This document shows, one piece after another, positions 23,801-35,825 of a stretch of DNA of 64,000 nucleotides. Below the pieces are notes generated by a model. It did no database searches, was not told the origin of the DNA, and saw nothing but the letters and a program-made list of their open reading frames with translations. Made by a program: the position numbers and the translations under genes. Each line of letters begins with the position of its first letter. Within the stretch, counting starts at the first letter, position 1. Origin of the DNA: Quercus robur (lineage: Eukaryota > Streptophyta > Magnoliopsida > Fagales > Fagaceae); NCBI RefSeq assembly GCF_932294415.1, contig NC_065538.1:23144957-23208956 (forward strand), given 5' to 3'.

Positions 23801-24327
23801 TTTTTATCTATTTGATTAATGCTTAGGTTTTACATTCTATTGATATTTAACATGTATCCAGATTTTACTCTGAAGTCATACTCAATGAAGGCCCATTTTA
23901 CATACTTTGAATTCATATTTTGAAATTTGAATTGATAATGTATTGGTATTTTACATTCTGGGAAGTATGAATTTGGAGTTTTGGACAAATTATAGTAGAG
24001 TTGAAGGCCCATTTTAAAAGAAATTTAGTAAAAAACAGGCCCAATCTGATATGTTAAGATTCAAAAACTCTTAATTCGTTGAAAAGTCCAATAATTTCGG
24101 CCAAAAGGCCCAAAAAAATTAATTTCAATAAAATTTACAGAAAAGGCCCAATAAGAGGTCCAACCCGTTCAAACCGATGATCCGACCCGTTCAAACCGAT
24201 GATCTGACCCGGCGGGTTTAACCCATATTATAGATGATTGCGGGTCCGTTTTTCAGTGACCCGACCCAATCGGGTCGAGTGCGGGTTGGGCCCAAACCCG
24301 GGCTGACTCGACCCGTGGACAGCCCTA

Positions 24328-24335
24328 ATCTCAAC
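24328..24335. repeat. 8-bp target-site duplication of hAT (right)
   Basis: ATCTCAAC, identical to 17383-17390. Confidence 0.95.
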
Positions 24336-25412
24336 TGCCCTTTTGTCGTTTATGTTTATACAAAATGTAAAATTTTCGTTTTTACGGGAAAAAAAAAAAA
24401 GAAATCGTTTTTTTTTTTTTTTTTTTGAGAATAGTGACATGTTTTGTCTTATATACCATATATAGAATATGTTATGCCCTGACGGACGGCAGTTTTTGTC
24501 TTATAATGTATTTTTATTATTATTTTTGGAAATGTCATATATATATATATATATATAAGACAAAATCTTATTTAATATTTCCATTAAAAAAAAATTTGTC
24601 TTGCTTTTAGTCTTCGAGAGCAACTACATCACTTTTTCTAAAAGATTCCATCTATTTTACACAAAAAAAAAAAAAAAAAAAAAAAAAAACTTATTTTTTC
24701 TATTTAAACCATCACTTTTACAAAATACCCACATCAATTTATTTATTTTACAAGATATTTCAATAAAATATTCATTTTTCATCAATTTTTTATTATTTTC
24801 CCTAATGGTCATACTTTTTTAATTTAATTCTTTTTCTTCTTGACATTGAAGAGAGGGTGAGAGAGAGTCTGACAAGGCAAGGGAGAGGAGAGAGAAAAAA
24901 ATTTAAAATAATAGGATAGAAAGCTACATGTAAATACACACGGTTACTGTAGTAATTTTGCATATGAATAGTATTATAGATGGACTGATGTAGATAGTTT
25001 TTAAGAAAAATGTGTAAAAATGAACACTTTTTCTATTTTGCACTGACTAATGCAAGTGCTCTAACTCAAGTGAATTTTCCATATAAAGTTAAATTCTTAA
25101 TGCAAGTCTGTTTGGCACCAACTTAAACCTAGTTTTTAGCTTTTATATATAGTTTTTTAAAATTTCATTTTTTCTCACTTTTTTCAATATACAAAAATAC
25201 TTTAACATACTTTCAATAAAAAAATTTCAGTAAAAAGCTAGATAAGTTGTTCCCAAACAAACATATAGATATTTACAACAGATTTTAGGTTACAAATTGT
25301 TATTAATAAGTAATAACGAAATGTCAGTGGTGGGTTCAAATTAAAATCTTGTCATTCATAATTTATTGTGAGATTTTTTTGTACATACAACTACTCGAAG
25401 TTAAAAGAAACC
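24336..25412. other. AT-rich intergenic DNA, possible MITE
   Basis: No gene. Between about 24610 and 25070 a sequence starts GAGAGCAACTACATCACTTT and ends GCACTGACTAATGCAAGTGCTCT. Weak inverted ends suggest a decayed MITE. (AT)n lies at 24537-24557 and an A-run at 24661-24690. Confidence 0.35.
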
Positions 25413-25422
25413 TTTTTTTTAA

Positions 25423-27046
25423 GGCAGAAAACACATTCTAGTCCCTACATTTTTAGGTTATTCCCATTTTAGTCCCTACATTTTATTTTTACTACTTTTA
25501 GTCCCTATCTTGAAAAACGTTTCTCGTTTTGGTCATTGCCATTATATCAGAAATGGAGAAAGCTGACGTGGCAAATGGCAGGAATAAATAATACTAAATT
25601 AATGTCCACGTGACCTAAATTAATAATAAAAAATGTTTTTTGGCATTAAAAAATGCCACGTCAGCATCTAAATTAAAAAAATTAATTTATTAATTTTAAC
25701 TAAATAAAAAAAAATTAAAAACTAAAAATCATATGAATTGAGATCTAAGTGTGTCTTGAATAAGAACAATAAGAATACAAACCCAGATCCAAGAACACAA
25801 ACACAGAAATTAAAAAAAAAAAAAAAAAAAAAGAGTTCATAATTTTCTGACAAAACTTCTCACAGAATTAGAGCACAACATTCCAATTCTACACAATTAA
25901 GCTAGATAACATAACTCATTGCATCAATAACACCTACAACTTCAAAATGAGTTCCACAAAACACAATATCGAAAACCCACATTAAAAAACACCTCCAATT
26001 TTGCACAAATAAGCTAGATAACATAATCCATTGCAGCAATAACACCTAAAAAACTTCGAAATTAAGTTCACTAACACGCACAATATCGAAAACCCACATC
26101 AAAAAAACACAAAAAGGGCATAAATTTACAACAAAAAGAGCTCAATTTTACCGCGGCGTGATCATAAGGGTGATTGTAACGGCACCTACTACCATATCCA
26201 CAAAACATAGTAAGTTAAGCAAAACATTATCTAATTTAAAACATCTTACAGAATTTCTAAAACTTTGAGGTGAAGCGAATCTGGAAGTGGAAGTGGAAGT
26301 GGAAGAGCGTCGTCTTAGCGGTGGTGACTTTTCAGACTTTCCAAACTGCCCCTATCGGAACTCAATCTGGGCAACCTTCTGAAACCCTGAGAAGGAGACA
26401 GCCTCGGTGACCTCCTCCTAACCACCTCACATTGCATTATTAAAGTGGTTTTCTTAGCTACATTATTATTATTGACTTTTGGAGAGGAAGGCACCAGATC
26501 GATGTTGCTCTCCTCAAGCAACATTGGCGAATTCAAATGCAAAGATTCGGATTTGGATTTTGGAGAGGAAGACATTTTTGCTTGCGATTTGGAATTTGAG
26601 AGAGAGAGATTCCAATTCCAAATCTGAATCTTTAAAAAAAAATCTTTTTTTTTTTTTTAATTTCTGGGTTTGTGTACTTGGATCTGGGTTTGTGTTCTTG
26701 TTATTCTTGTTCAAAACACACTTAGATCTCAATTCATATGATTTTTAGTTTTTATTTTTTTTTTATTTAGTTAAATTAATAAATTAAAATTTTTAATTTA
26801 GTTGCTGACGTGGCATTTTTTAATGCCAAAAAACATTTTTTATTATTAATTTAGGCCACATAGACATTAATTTAGTATTATTTATTCTTGTCGTTTGCCA
26901 CATCAGCTTTCTCTGTTTCTGATGTAACAGTAGGAACTAAAACGGGAAGCGTTTTTCAGGATAGAGACTAAAAGTGGTAAAAATAAAATATAGGGACTAA
27001 AATGGGAATAGCCTGAAAATATAGAGACTAAAATGTGATTTCCGCC
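25423..27046. mobile_element. MULE (Mutator-like), 1,624 bp, 400-bp inverted repeats
   Basis: It starts GGCAGAAAACACATTCTAGTC and ends GACTAAAATGTGATTTCCGCC. The left arm (25423 to about 25820) and right arm (about 26640-27046) are inverted copies over about 400 bp. The same TTTTTTTTAA stands on both sides (25413-25422 and 27047-27056), a 10-bp duplication within the MULE range, though its T-run makes exact length uncertain. The unique middle holds a short minus-strand ORF and no transposase, so it is non-autonomous and possibly a Pack-MULE. Confidence 0.8.
26315..26575 (-). CDS. small ORF inside MULE, possible captured exon
   Basis: An ATG-started frame of 86 codons (ATG at 26575-26573, in good leader context). 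It begins MSSSPKSKSES, is Ser-rich, and has a basic RRRSPRLSPS segment near residue 54. It ends at a stop 260 bp from the inner edge of the MULE. I do not recognise the family. Composition differs from the AT-rich arms (a GGAAGTGGAAGTGG-type run at 26284-26304 and GAG-rich codons). This suggests that the MULE picked up the first exon of a host gene. It could also be chance. Confidence 0.35.
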   Translation of the reverse strand: MSSSPKSKSESLHLNSPMLLEESNIDLVPSSPKVNNNNVAKKTTLIMQCEVVRRRSPRLSPSQGFRRLPRLSSDRGSLESLKSHHR

Positions 27047-27056
27047 TTTTTTTTAA

Positions 27057-27926
27057 TCATGGTTAGAAATCTACCCCAACTTGTACCCTAGGGTCTTGAA
27101 TCACAAACACCCCCCCCCCCTCCCTCTTTCTAAGTACTTAGGGAGGTACCATCATACTAAAAATGTCTACAGAGTTAAAAGTAAGGCTATAAATGAACCA
27201 AACTATTAATAAACAGCTCGAACTTGGCTTAATAAAAACTCTTTCATATTTGTTTGTTTATAAACGAGCCAAGCTTGAGCCTTAGAGGCTTATTTAATAT
27301 TATTTAATAAACAAGCTGAATCTAGTAAAAAAAATTGTTCATGAACAAGCTCATGAACAATAGGGCTCTAGAAAAACAAGCTACGCTTAATTTGGTTTAT
27401 GGACTTCATAATAAGATTGATATGAGCTTGAAATATAAACTAATATCTTACTAAACTTTTAATTAATTAGGAGTTAGGACCACATATCTAAATCAAATGG
27501 GCTTAATAATATGCTTAACATGGGTTTAGTAATGTACTTGTATTGTATCTCAAGCTCAAAAACTTGATATTAAGCTTGAGTTTGAACTTAAACTCAACTT
27601 GATTAATGAATTGAGTGAAGCTAAGCTAAGCTTAAGTTTAGGTTTTTGGACTAATTGACAAGTTCAAGATTAAACATAATTTATATGTTTGGTTTGATCG
27701 AACTCAAGTCAAATTTGAATTCTTTCTCAAAAAAAAAAGGTCAAATTTGAATATTTTATATTTGTCGTCAAGCTAAGCTTGAACCTCTAATATTTAACAA
27801 AACTTACAATCCTAATTAAAAGAAACCCTTTAATTGGTAAACAAATTTAATTCAACTGCCACCCATGGATCCTACACATTCACACGGTCAAACTCAAAAA
27901 AAATAAGAGGGTTGAAACTTGAAACA
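27057..27926. other. intergenic DNA
   Basis: No gene. A C-run of about 12 lies at 27109-27121. From 27190 to 27790 there are many scattered AAGCTTGAGC/GAGCTTG-type motifs, as in a known kind of plant dispersed repeat; its ends cannot be fixed. Confidence 0.35.
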
Positions 27927-27936
27927 CACAATAGTC

Positions 27937-28300
27937 GGCAAAATTTGCCAAATAGTAGCTTTTTAGAAAAAATTTTGCTACATAACATGCGGATGAAACA
28001 TTTTAGTAAGTTGGACTGTTTTTGGAACTCGAGTTCCAACCCATTCCCTCTTGGATGAAGTCTGACATGAACCAAAAAAAAAAAGAAAAAAAAAAAAGAG
28101 GTGGAACTCAAGTCTCTTTTGTACAGAACTCGAGTTTCCTAAACTCGAGTTCCGTGTGAAAAATCTTAGAACTCGAGTTTCAAAAACTTAAGTTTCATTT
28201 AAAAAAAAAAAAAAAAAACAGTCTAACTAACTAAAATGTTTCCTTTACATGCTTTTTTGCTCATATTTTTCCAAAAAGATGTTTTTCTGCAAATTTTGCC
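27937..28300. mobile_element. MULE-type MITE, 364 bp, perfect 10-bp target duplication
   Basis: It starts GGCAAAATTTGCC and ends GCAAATTTTGCC. CACAATAGTC flanks it at 27927-27936 and 28301-28310. Inner sequence has repeated AACTCGAGTT motifs. It is the same family as the element at 9702-9979. Confidence 0.85.
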
Positions 28301-28328
28301 CACAATAGTCTGTAACGTTCAGTTTAGT

Positions 28329-28361
<33 letters not shown>

Positions 28362-28515
28362 AGGTAAGAACTAAGAAGTTCTCTCCCTATTCCTCTGAAA
28401 GGTAAGAGCAGTGCTGGAACATTACATCTGATCGGAAGATCAATCATTCTAGAATTCTTGCCAAATACATTCAGGGACCCATCTTCCATACCAATTCAGC
28501 AAAAGTGCATAGCGT

Positions 28516-28880
28516 GCTAAAATATGTGCCACTACATATGGCCGAGTCCCTTTCAAAAAAATTAATAAAAACTGCCTACTTTGTATTTTCTTTTTTAAAT
28601 GCTAAAATACGTGCCACTATATGGCCGAGTCCCTTTCAAAAAAATTAATAAAAACTGCCTACTTTGTATTTTTTTTTTTTAAATGCTAAAATATGTGCCA
28701 CTATATGGCCGAGTCCCTTTCAAAAAAATTAATAAAAAACTGCCTATTTTGTATTTTTTTTAAAAATGCTAAAATATGTGCCACTATATGGCCGAGTGCC
28801 TTTCAAAAAAAGAAAAAAAAAATTGCTAAAATATTTGCCGCCATTATGACCGAGTCCCTTTCAAAACTACCTCCTTCCTA
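28516..28880. repeat. tandem array, about 85 bp x 4-5
   Basis: The unit GCTAAAATATGTGCCACTA, TATGGCCGAGTCCCTTTC, AATTAATAAAAACTGCCTAC recurs near 28516, 28601, 28686, 28768 and, shortened, 28824. It ends about 310 bp before the next ATG, so it lies in the promoter region of the dehydrogenase gene. Confidence 0.9.
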
Positions 28881-29187
28881 CTTTGTATTTAAGAAAAAGA
28901 AACAGACAAACCCTTTTAAATCAGTTCTAAGTTTTCTGCTATGTTTATTTATTTTGATCTCCCACCGGATGTGGTGGTGAACTTACTTGCTCTTGACAGG
29001 GCAGCAACTTCTTGTAACAGACTTATTGCTGTGGTTGGTTAGTGTTTTAATATATTACCCCTTTAACCAAAAAAAAAAAAAAAAATCTTTTATCGATAAA
29101 AAAATCATTTAATAAACTTCTTACTTTTGTTTTGGGCATTAATAAACTTCCTAACCTCATTTTCTCAGAACCATCCATGATCCATCA

Positions 29188-30771
29188 ATGGCTACCGAAG
29201 ACAACGAAGTCGAAGACCACCGTCCTCTCGTCCTTATACACCACCTCCCTTCATTCAAACTTCCACTCCAAGACCGCTTGATCACCCACTTCCGCCTTTT
29301 CGACTCGCTGGCCTCCCCCGAGGCCTCCTCCGTACGCGCTCTCATCTGCGTCGGCCCCACGCCCGTCACCGCCGACACCCTCGACCACCTCCCTTCTCTG
29401 CGACTTGTCGTTGGCTCCAGCGCCGGCCTTGACCACGTCGACCTCGCCGAGTGCCGCCGTCGTGGCATTGCCGTCACCAATGCCGGCGACGCCAACTCTG
29501 AGAACGTGGCCGACTACGCCGTCGCGCTTTTGCTCGATGTTCTGCGCCGAGTTTCCGCTGCTGACCGATTTGTTCGCTCTGGTTTGTGGCCTCAAATGGG
29601 AGAGTACCCACTTGGCTGTAAGGTTAGTTTTGTTTTTTTGTTTTTTTTAGCACATCTGGATTGGTAGCTTTTTTTGTTAAAAACGACAAGCATAGTGAAT
29701 GACACAAAAAAAACATGTTCATAGTTGCTGAGGTAGCATCTGGTGATTGGTGTGTAATAAAGTGAATATTAAGGTTTTGTTATTGATCGAGAGGTGGTTA
29801 GCTGAGGCATGTCTCTTTGTCACTGTGTGGAACTTTTGTATAACATACAACTGAGATACGAAATACAGATCTAGATAAATTATGGTTGATTAGCTGGGAT
29901 TTTCAGTGGGATTAGCTTGGAAAGATTGAAAAAGAGAAGCAAGGGTATATAATTCAAAGCTACTAACCTTGTAAATATATTCATTTAGCTTGAAAGAGTA
30001 TAACTAGTATCTGTGTTTTGGGAATTGAATTCATTGTCATAGAAATTCAGAGCTGGTAAGAAACATACAGGGCCTTGATCAAGTGCTAGTGATGTGGTAG
30101 CCGCAGCTACTAAGTTACTAACCTTGTAAACATTAGAATAGTGTTGCTACAAATCTGGTTGTATTCACTAGTTATACTTGCATCTTGATTAAACTTAAAC
30201 ATTATATTATCCAATCGGTTCTTATATGAATTGGTTATGACTGCAGTTAGGGGGAAAACGAATTGGTATTGTGGGGCTGGGAAGTATTGGCTCTGAAGTT
30301 GCAAAAAGGCTTGTGGCATTTGGCTGCACAGTTGCATACAACTCGAGGAACAAGAAGCCATCTGTACTGTATCCTTACTATGCCAATGTCCATGACCTTG
30401 CTGTTAACAGTGATGTTCTTATTGTTTGCTGTGCGCTGACGAATGAAACTCACCATATAATCAACAAAGATGTTTTGACAGCATTGGGAAGGGAAGGGTT
30501 TATAATTAATGTTGGGCGCGGTGCTCTTGTTGATGAGAAAGAATTGGTGCAATTTTTGGTCCAAGGGGAGATTGGTGGTGCAGGTCTTGATGTGTTTGAG
30601 AACGAGCCTAATGTCCCAAAAGAGCTATTTGCCCTGGACAATGTTGTGTTGTCTCCACATCTTGCTATTTCAACTCCAGAATCCTTCGAAGCCTTGAACG
30701 AGGTGATTATAGCAAACTTGAAGGCTTTCTTTTCAAGTAAGCCTTTATTGTCGCCTTTCCAGCAGGAATGA
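29188..30771 (+). CDS. D-2-hydroxyacid dehydrogenase, hydroxy(phenyl)pyruvate reductase type
   Basis: It reduces small 2-oxoacids (hydroxypyruvate, glyoxylate or 4-hydroxyphenylpyruvate) with NAD(P)H, probably in the cytosol since no transit peptide is visible. Exon 1 is 29188-29622 and exon 2 is 30247-30771. The intron 29623-30246 (AAG|GTTAGT...CTGCAG) lies in phase 0. The 319-aa product is the usual family length (about 310-320). The split-catalytic-domain N-terminus (1-100) is followed by the Rossmann nucleotide-binding domain with GLGSIG at 155-160. Catalytic R236 (NVGRG), E265 (ENEP) and H283 (SPH) are all present. The ATG context CATCAATGGCTACC is shared with the partial copy at 37471. 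Codons in exon 1 are strikingly GC-rich compared with exon 2. I cannot separate HPPR from HPR3 by eye. Confidence 0.92.
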
Positions 30772-31565
30772 AGTAGTAATATGCACACAGGGTTGTATGA
30801 TTGGAAGGTTGCCATTTGTATGATTGGTGTATTTTTTTTTTTTTTTTTTAAATAAGCCTTTGTTGTGGCCTTTCCAGCATGAATGAAGTAATATAATAAT
30901 ATTCACATATGGATGTATGATTGGAAGGTTTCCATCTATATAAGATTATTAGATTAAAGACTCTTTAGAGGTCAAATTCAACAGCATGGTGAATATTAAT
31001 GCATATATAAATCCTTAAAAGGCAAAGAAATTGAAGATAAACTTGGAGCTTTTTAGTTTTGTTTTTGTAAAATTTAGTATGTAGATTACATGTTCAGAGA
31101 AACATTTTCTTTTGTGGTTTCATGAATTGTCAAACACGTGTCTCTAACAATAGTCTAAAGAAAAAGAGAGAAGAGGGATTTTGATTATTAAATATGTGAT
31201 TATTTTAATGTTTTGTTGTGTTTTTTTAACGGTAAGACACACATGGGTTACAACTAAATAATAGAGTTATGCTCAAGTGGTAAAAATGAACATTTTTCAA
31301 AGCATTGATGGCAATGAAATCAGCCCTAACCACAAGTAAGTGATTTGTAATTATTTCTATAAAAAATAGTTTCACGAACTTTGTATTGCTAAAAATTATA
31401 TATCATTTTTACTACAAAATTGACTATTTATATTATTAATAACTTACAAATAAAAAGTTATTGCCCTATAAATTTATATAAATTCAATTTTTAGTCTATA
31501 TATATATATATATATATAAATTGAACCTCTTATTCATGAGCGTGTTCACTTACACAATATTTTGT
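30772..31565. other. 3' flank and intergenic DNA
   Basis: A short direct repeat of the gene's 3' end lies at about 30790 and 30900 (ATGTATGATTGGAAGGTT, GCCTTTCCAGCA). An AATAAGCC near 30851 could serve polyadenylation. (AT)n at 31497-31518. Otherwise nothing seen. Confidence 0.4.
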
Positions 31566-31612
31566 TTGAATTCAGTTTTTTTTTTTTTTTTTGAAAGCAA
31601 CCTCAATATCAT

Positions 31613-32041
31613 TTAATTAGAAATAGAATCCAAATACAAGGCCTCTAAAGCCGGAGGTGGAGAATCTTCCAACCAAACAATATCCTCATCTAAATGCTTA
31701 GCATAATGAGCTAAGGAATGAGCTACTCCATTGGCACTTCGACTAATACTATTAAATTCCACATGTCGCAAACCTCCAGCCAAACAACGAATGTCGTCAT
31801 ATATATTTCCCAAGCAAGATAGATCTGATTGGGCTGAAGTAATAGAATTCATGACAATTGTATTATCCCCTTCCACAATCAAATTTGAAAAACAAGCATC
31901 CATGATGAATTCCAGAGCTTTCCTACACACCAATACCTCTGCCTCTTCACTATCCTGAACAACACCACCCTTCGACGACAAAGTTGCCATAACTTGACCC
32001 CTATCATTCCGAATTATAACCCCAATACCTGAAGCAGGCAA
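31613..32041 (-). pseudogene. LINE RNase H-like (RVT_3) domain
   Basis: An open frame of about 142 residues at the 3' end of LINE ORF2, with GIGVIIRNDRG at the start and EAEVLVCRKALEF, VEGDN and RSANGVAHSLAHYA motifs. This is the plant L1 RNase H fold (Asp/Glu/Asp and the HxxA-type end). It is open in itself but separated from the rest of ORF2 by stops. Confidence 0.85.
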
Positions 32042-32469
32042 GTCCGCAGAAATTGCCGCGTCAAAATTGAGCTTGTATACTTGTCCTTCGGGTGGCTACC
32101 ATATTTGTGATCCATTTGAAACCGGAACAGTTAGCTGTGTTTGTGCCTCTTTAAACTCCCTTAGAAGACTGCTAGCTCTCGCATTTAGCCTACCAGGTTC
32201 CTGCAAAATTCCTCCATGCAAAACTAGATTGCGTTGGTTCCAAATGAGCCACGTTTGGACAGAAAAAACTCAAAATCTTCCTCTGATAGCTTTTGCATCA
32301 GATTCTCAAACAGCTGCATCACACTAAATTGATTAGTTAGCCCCTTCTGCAGAATTCTAACTGGACAACCAGCCCACACATCCTGAGCAGCCCCACACTC
32401 CCACAAAGCATGAATAGAGGTTTCCGAGAAGCAGTGGCAAATTGGACATGAATCATCTTCAATAATCTG

Positions 32470-33018
32470 TCATTGCCACAGCTTCTCTCTAGTTGGTAAA
32501 ATGGAGTGATAAGCAAGCCAGCCAAAAGCTTTTATTTTATTTGGAATGTGGAGCTTCCAAATCCTCGCCCAAACCATGCTGCTTGACATCTGATCTGACC
32601 TTTCCCCCACCTGGCTAGCTTCACGCAGCAACCTCCTCGCAACATAGTACCCAGACTTCACCAAGTACCTTCCCTTTTTATTATGCAACCAAACCAAGAC
32701 ATCAAGCACACAACGTTGACTTAGAGGAATCCTATAAATAGCCTCGGCATCAAATCCATGAAACACCGCATCTATCAAACCACGATCCCATTGAACATTC
32801 AACCAATCAATTAAATCTGACACTCATCACTCCTCATCAACTTCATGTGGTGGGACAAGAATTTTGTTTTTTGGATGGCAGGGAAGCCACTTATCTGTCA
32901 GAACCCGAATAGAGGATCCAGTGCCCACTCGCCAATAACAACCCTTCTTTAAAATAGGTTGAGCCGCTAGGAGACTTTTCCAATTATATGAACTATCAGG
33001 ATTGTCAGCAGCCTCCAA
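32470..33018 (-). pseudogene. LINE zf-RVT (zinc-binding) region
   Basis: Minus-strand frames read WARIWKLHIPNKIKAFGWLA (near 32540-32600), the conserved zf-RVT start of plant LINEs. Upstream is GTGSSIRVLTDKWLP (around 32900). Stops separate it from neighbouring domains. Confidence 0.8.
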
Positions 33019-33384
33019 AAAGGAACATTAAGGAAAATATTTTGCCTTGAAACACTTGTAGAGAAGAGAGCCTTGGTCATTCAACATCCTCCACCCTTGC
33101 TTCGCTAGCATAGCAAGATTGAAATTTCGAATATCTCTGAAACCCATTCCCCCCTCCTTCTTTGACTGAACAAGAGACTCCCAACTCTTCCAATGTATCT
33201 TCTTTTCATCACCACACTGACCCTACCAAAACCTAGTGCACATCGCATTTAATTCATCACAAAGTTTAACTGATAATTGAAACACCCCCATCATATATGT
33301 TGGAATCGATTGGGTCACAGCTTTTATTAGAACTTCCTTCCCAACTCTAGAGAGCAACTTCCTTTTCCACCCCTGAATTTTCTT

Positions 33385-34575
33385 CTAGACCATCTCCTTG
33401 ATAAATGAAAAGGCTTGATATTTGGATCTACCAATTAAGGTGGGCAGGCCTAGATAAGATTCAAATTTGGCCACCTCCTTTACTCCCAACACATGTGTGA
33501 TCCATTCTCTTTGTGCCCCTGTTGTATTGATACTAAAGAACACAAAAGATTTTTCTAAATTGATACATTGTCCAGAAGCCGTTGCATACAAATCTAATAC
33601 TTTTGATATCACCTGCACTTCTTCTTGTTTAGTTTGACAAAATAAAAGAGAATCATTAGCAAAAAGCAAATGGGAAATAGCAGGGGCTGTTCGGCCAATG
33701 GCAACACCATGAAGCCGACCATTCACCTCTTCCTTGGCCAACAATGATGTGAAAGCCTCTGCACATATCAAAAATAAATAGGGGGATAAAGGGTCACTTT
33801 GGCGAATCCCCCTAGTAGGCCAAAATTACCAAAGGCCTTACCATTAATATGAATCAAGAACGAGGCAGTAGTGACACAACTCATAACCCGATCAATCCAC
33901 CCTTGAGGGAATCCCAGCTTAATCATCACTCCCTTCAAAAAAGACCACTCAACCCTGTCATATGCCTTACTAATGTCTAGCTTCAATGCAAGAGCACCTT
34001 TTTTTACCCTTCCTCCGGCTATGCATGGCATGCGAAGTTTCATATGCAACAATTACGTTATCAGTAATCAAACGGCCAGGCATAAAAGCACTCTAGGTGG
34101 GTGAAATTAATTGGGGCAGAATCACCTTCAATTTGTTAGCCAAGACCTTAAAAATAATTTTATAAATAACATTACACAGGCTAATAGATCTGTAGTCTGA
34201 CATTTTCTCCAGAGACTTTATTTTAGGGATGAGAACAATATGTGTACAATTTATATCAGTCAACATATTACCATTATTCAAAAAATCCAAAACCGCATGA
34301 GTCACATCAGTCCCAACAATATGCCAAATTTTTTGATAGAAAAAAGCATTCATACCATCCGATCTAGGAGCTTTTGTTGGTCCTATTTGGAAAAGCACTG
34401 TCTTCACCTCATCCACACTAAATTCACTGGATAAAACATTAATCATATCTAGAGACATCTTATGAAGGACTGCATTAAGGCATTCCTCCATTCGTTCACA
34501 CCTATCCGAAGAGAAAATATCCTCAAAGTAATTTACTGCCACCTTTGCCACATCCTCAATCTCTTCAACCCACAC
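33385..34575 (-). pseudogene. LINE reverse transcriptase domain
   Basis: Order on the minus strand: PTKAPRSDGMNAFFYQKIW, LIPKIKSLEKMSDYRSISLC, then a TAG replacing a Gln codon near 34094, then SAFMPGRLITDNV, LKLDISKAYDRVEW (motif A Asp kept), and LLFANDSLLF, where the catalytic YADD/FADD box has become FAND, so the second Asp is lost. A frame slip lies near 33770-33800. It was once an RVT_1 enzyme and is now inactive. Confidence 0.88.
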
Positions 34576-34620
34576 ACCCTCCGAAGTTTTAATTCCCTAA
34601 ATGAAATTTCTACGCTGTCT

Positions 34621-35729
34621 TTATGAGGCCTTTGAGTGGAAAAATTTAGTGTTCTTATCCCCGAAGTTTAGCCAAGACAAGCGGGGGCGCTGTGCCCAAT
34701 ATATTTCTCGCTTTAGAAGGAGATCATCAAGCTGTTTACTTGCTGCCACAAAGCCAGATCTGGTTGCCTCAGTTTGATCACAAACATTTAGCCTCTCAAG
34801 CAATTTTTTCAGTCTCTTAATCCCAGCCACCCAAGGATTTGTCCTATTTGAACCCCAAGCCTTTAATTCTACCCCACAATGCAAAATTTTATTGCTGGTA
34901 CTGACCAAAAAGCCCCTTCACCCCCTGATCGGCCCCAAGCTTCTCCAACCAATTCTTCACACTCGTCAGAGAGTAGCCATACCTCTTCAAACTTGAAACC
35001 CCGAGCAACACATCCTTGGAGTCTATTATCCTTTCCTATTTGCAAAAGTAATGGCATATGATCCGGAGCATGCGAAAATTCATGGGACACCGAGCTTGCG
35101 AAGAATGCATCTAACCACTCCTTATTTGCAACAGCACAATCAAGCCGTTCTCTTGTATTGACTGCACCTGGTCACTTGTTATTCCATGTGAACTTATATC
35201 CCTGAAAACCTGGATTAATTAGTTGACAAGACTCCAAGGCAGCCCCGAACTCCTCCATCTGTTTTGCCTGTGGCGGATGATTGCTCAGCTTTTCTGATGA
35301 ATATAAATAAGCATTAAAGTCACCAATGCAGCACCAAGGACTCGTCACCAGCGAAGAGAGATGCTTCAAAAGAGCCCAAGATTTGTGTTTCTAACATGAT
35401 TCCGGCCAGCCATAAAACTCAGTTAAAAACCATTGAAATCCATTATCCTCAACAACCTTTGCCAAGACATGATTCTTTGTATAATTAATTACTTCCAACC
35501 TTACATCCTCTTTCCAAATCAATGCTAAACCACCACCCGAATTAGGTTTCTTCACAATTAATTTGTTCAGATAGGCCAAGTTTCGACAATGTTTCATAAA
35601 CCCGTCTCTATCAAGTCTTGTTTCCATGAGGAAACATACATTGGGAGCTTGAGCCCTCACTAAATTGTGAAAGTTTTGAATTGTCCAAGAGTTCCCAAGC
35701 CATTGGCAGTTCCAACTTAGCAACCTCAT
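34621..35729 (-). pseudogene. LINE AP-endonuclease domain
   Basis: Starts MRLLSWNCQWLGN (35729). It keeps the METRLD, GDFNAYL and PDHMPLLL motifs of the exonuclease-endonuclease-phosphatase fold. In-frame TAG at 35391-35393 and TGA near 35170 interrupt it, the latter where a CGA Arg would be expected. The linker to the RT domain follows to about 34621. Confidence 0.85.
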
Positions 35730-35825
35730 TGTGTTCGGAAATGGTGTTTTGACACCCCCGCCGATTCAAAAAATTGAGAACCATCCCCAAACTTTACTTT
35801 CTTCTCTGCCTGCTCTTCACCCCTA

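Larger units (their letters stand above)
17391..24327 (+). mobile_element. complete hAT-superfamily DNA transposon, 6,937 bp
   Basis: Ends are TAGGGCTGTC...GACAGCCCTA, flanked by a perfect 8-bp duplication ATCTCAAC, the hallmark of hAT insertion. Subterminal regions on both sides are rich in GACCCG/CGGGTC motifs, the usual kind of transposase-binding repeats. Inside are three tandem copies of the 5' end (17391-19468), a GC-rich probable 5' exon (to about 19851), an intron, an intact transposase gene (20631-22952) and a 3' region with its own repeats (23511-23800). The perfect target duplication and open transposase suggest recent insertion. Activity is inferred and not shown. Confidence 0.95.

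Noticed and set aside
28516-28880. CRISPR-like array
   Set aside because: Units are directly tandem without unique spacers, in plant DNA; no cas genes.
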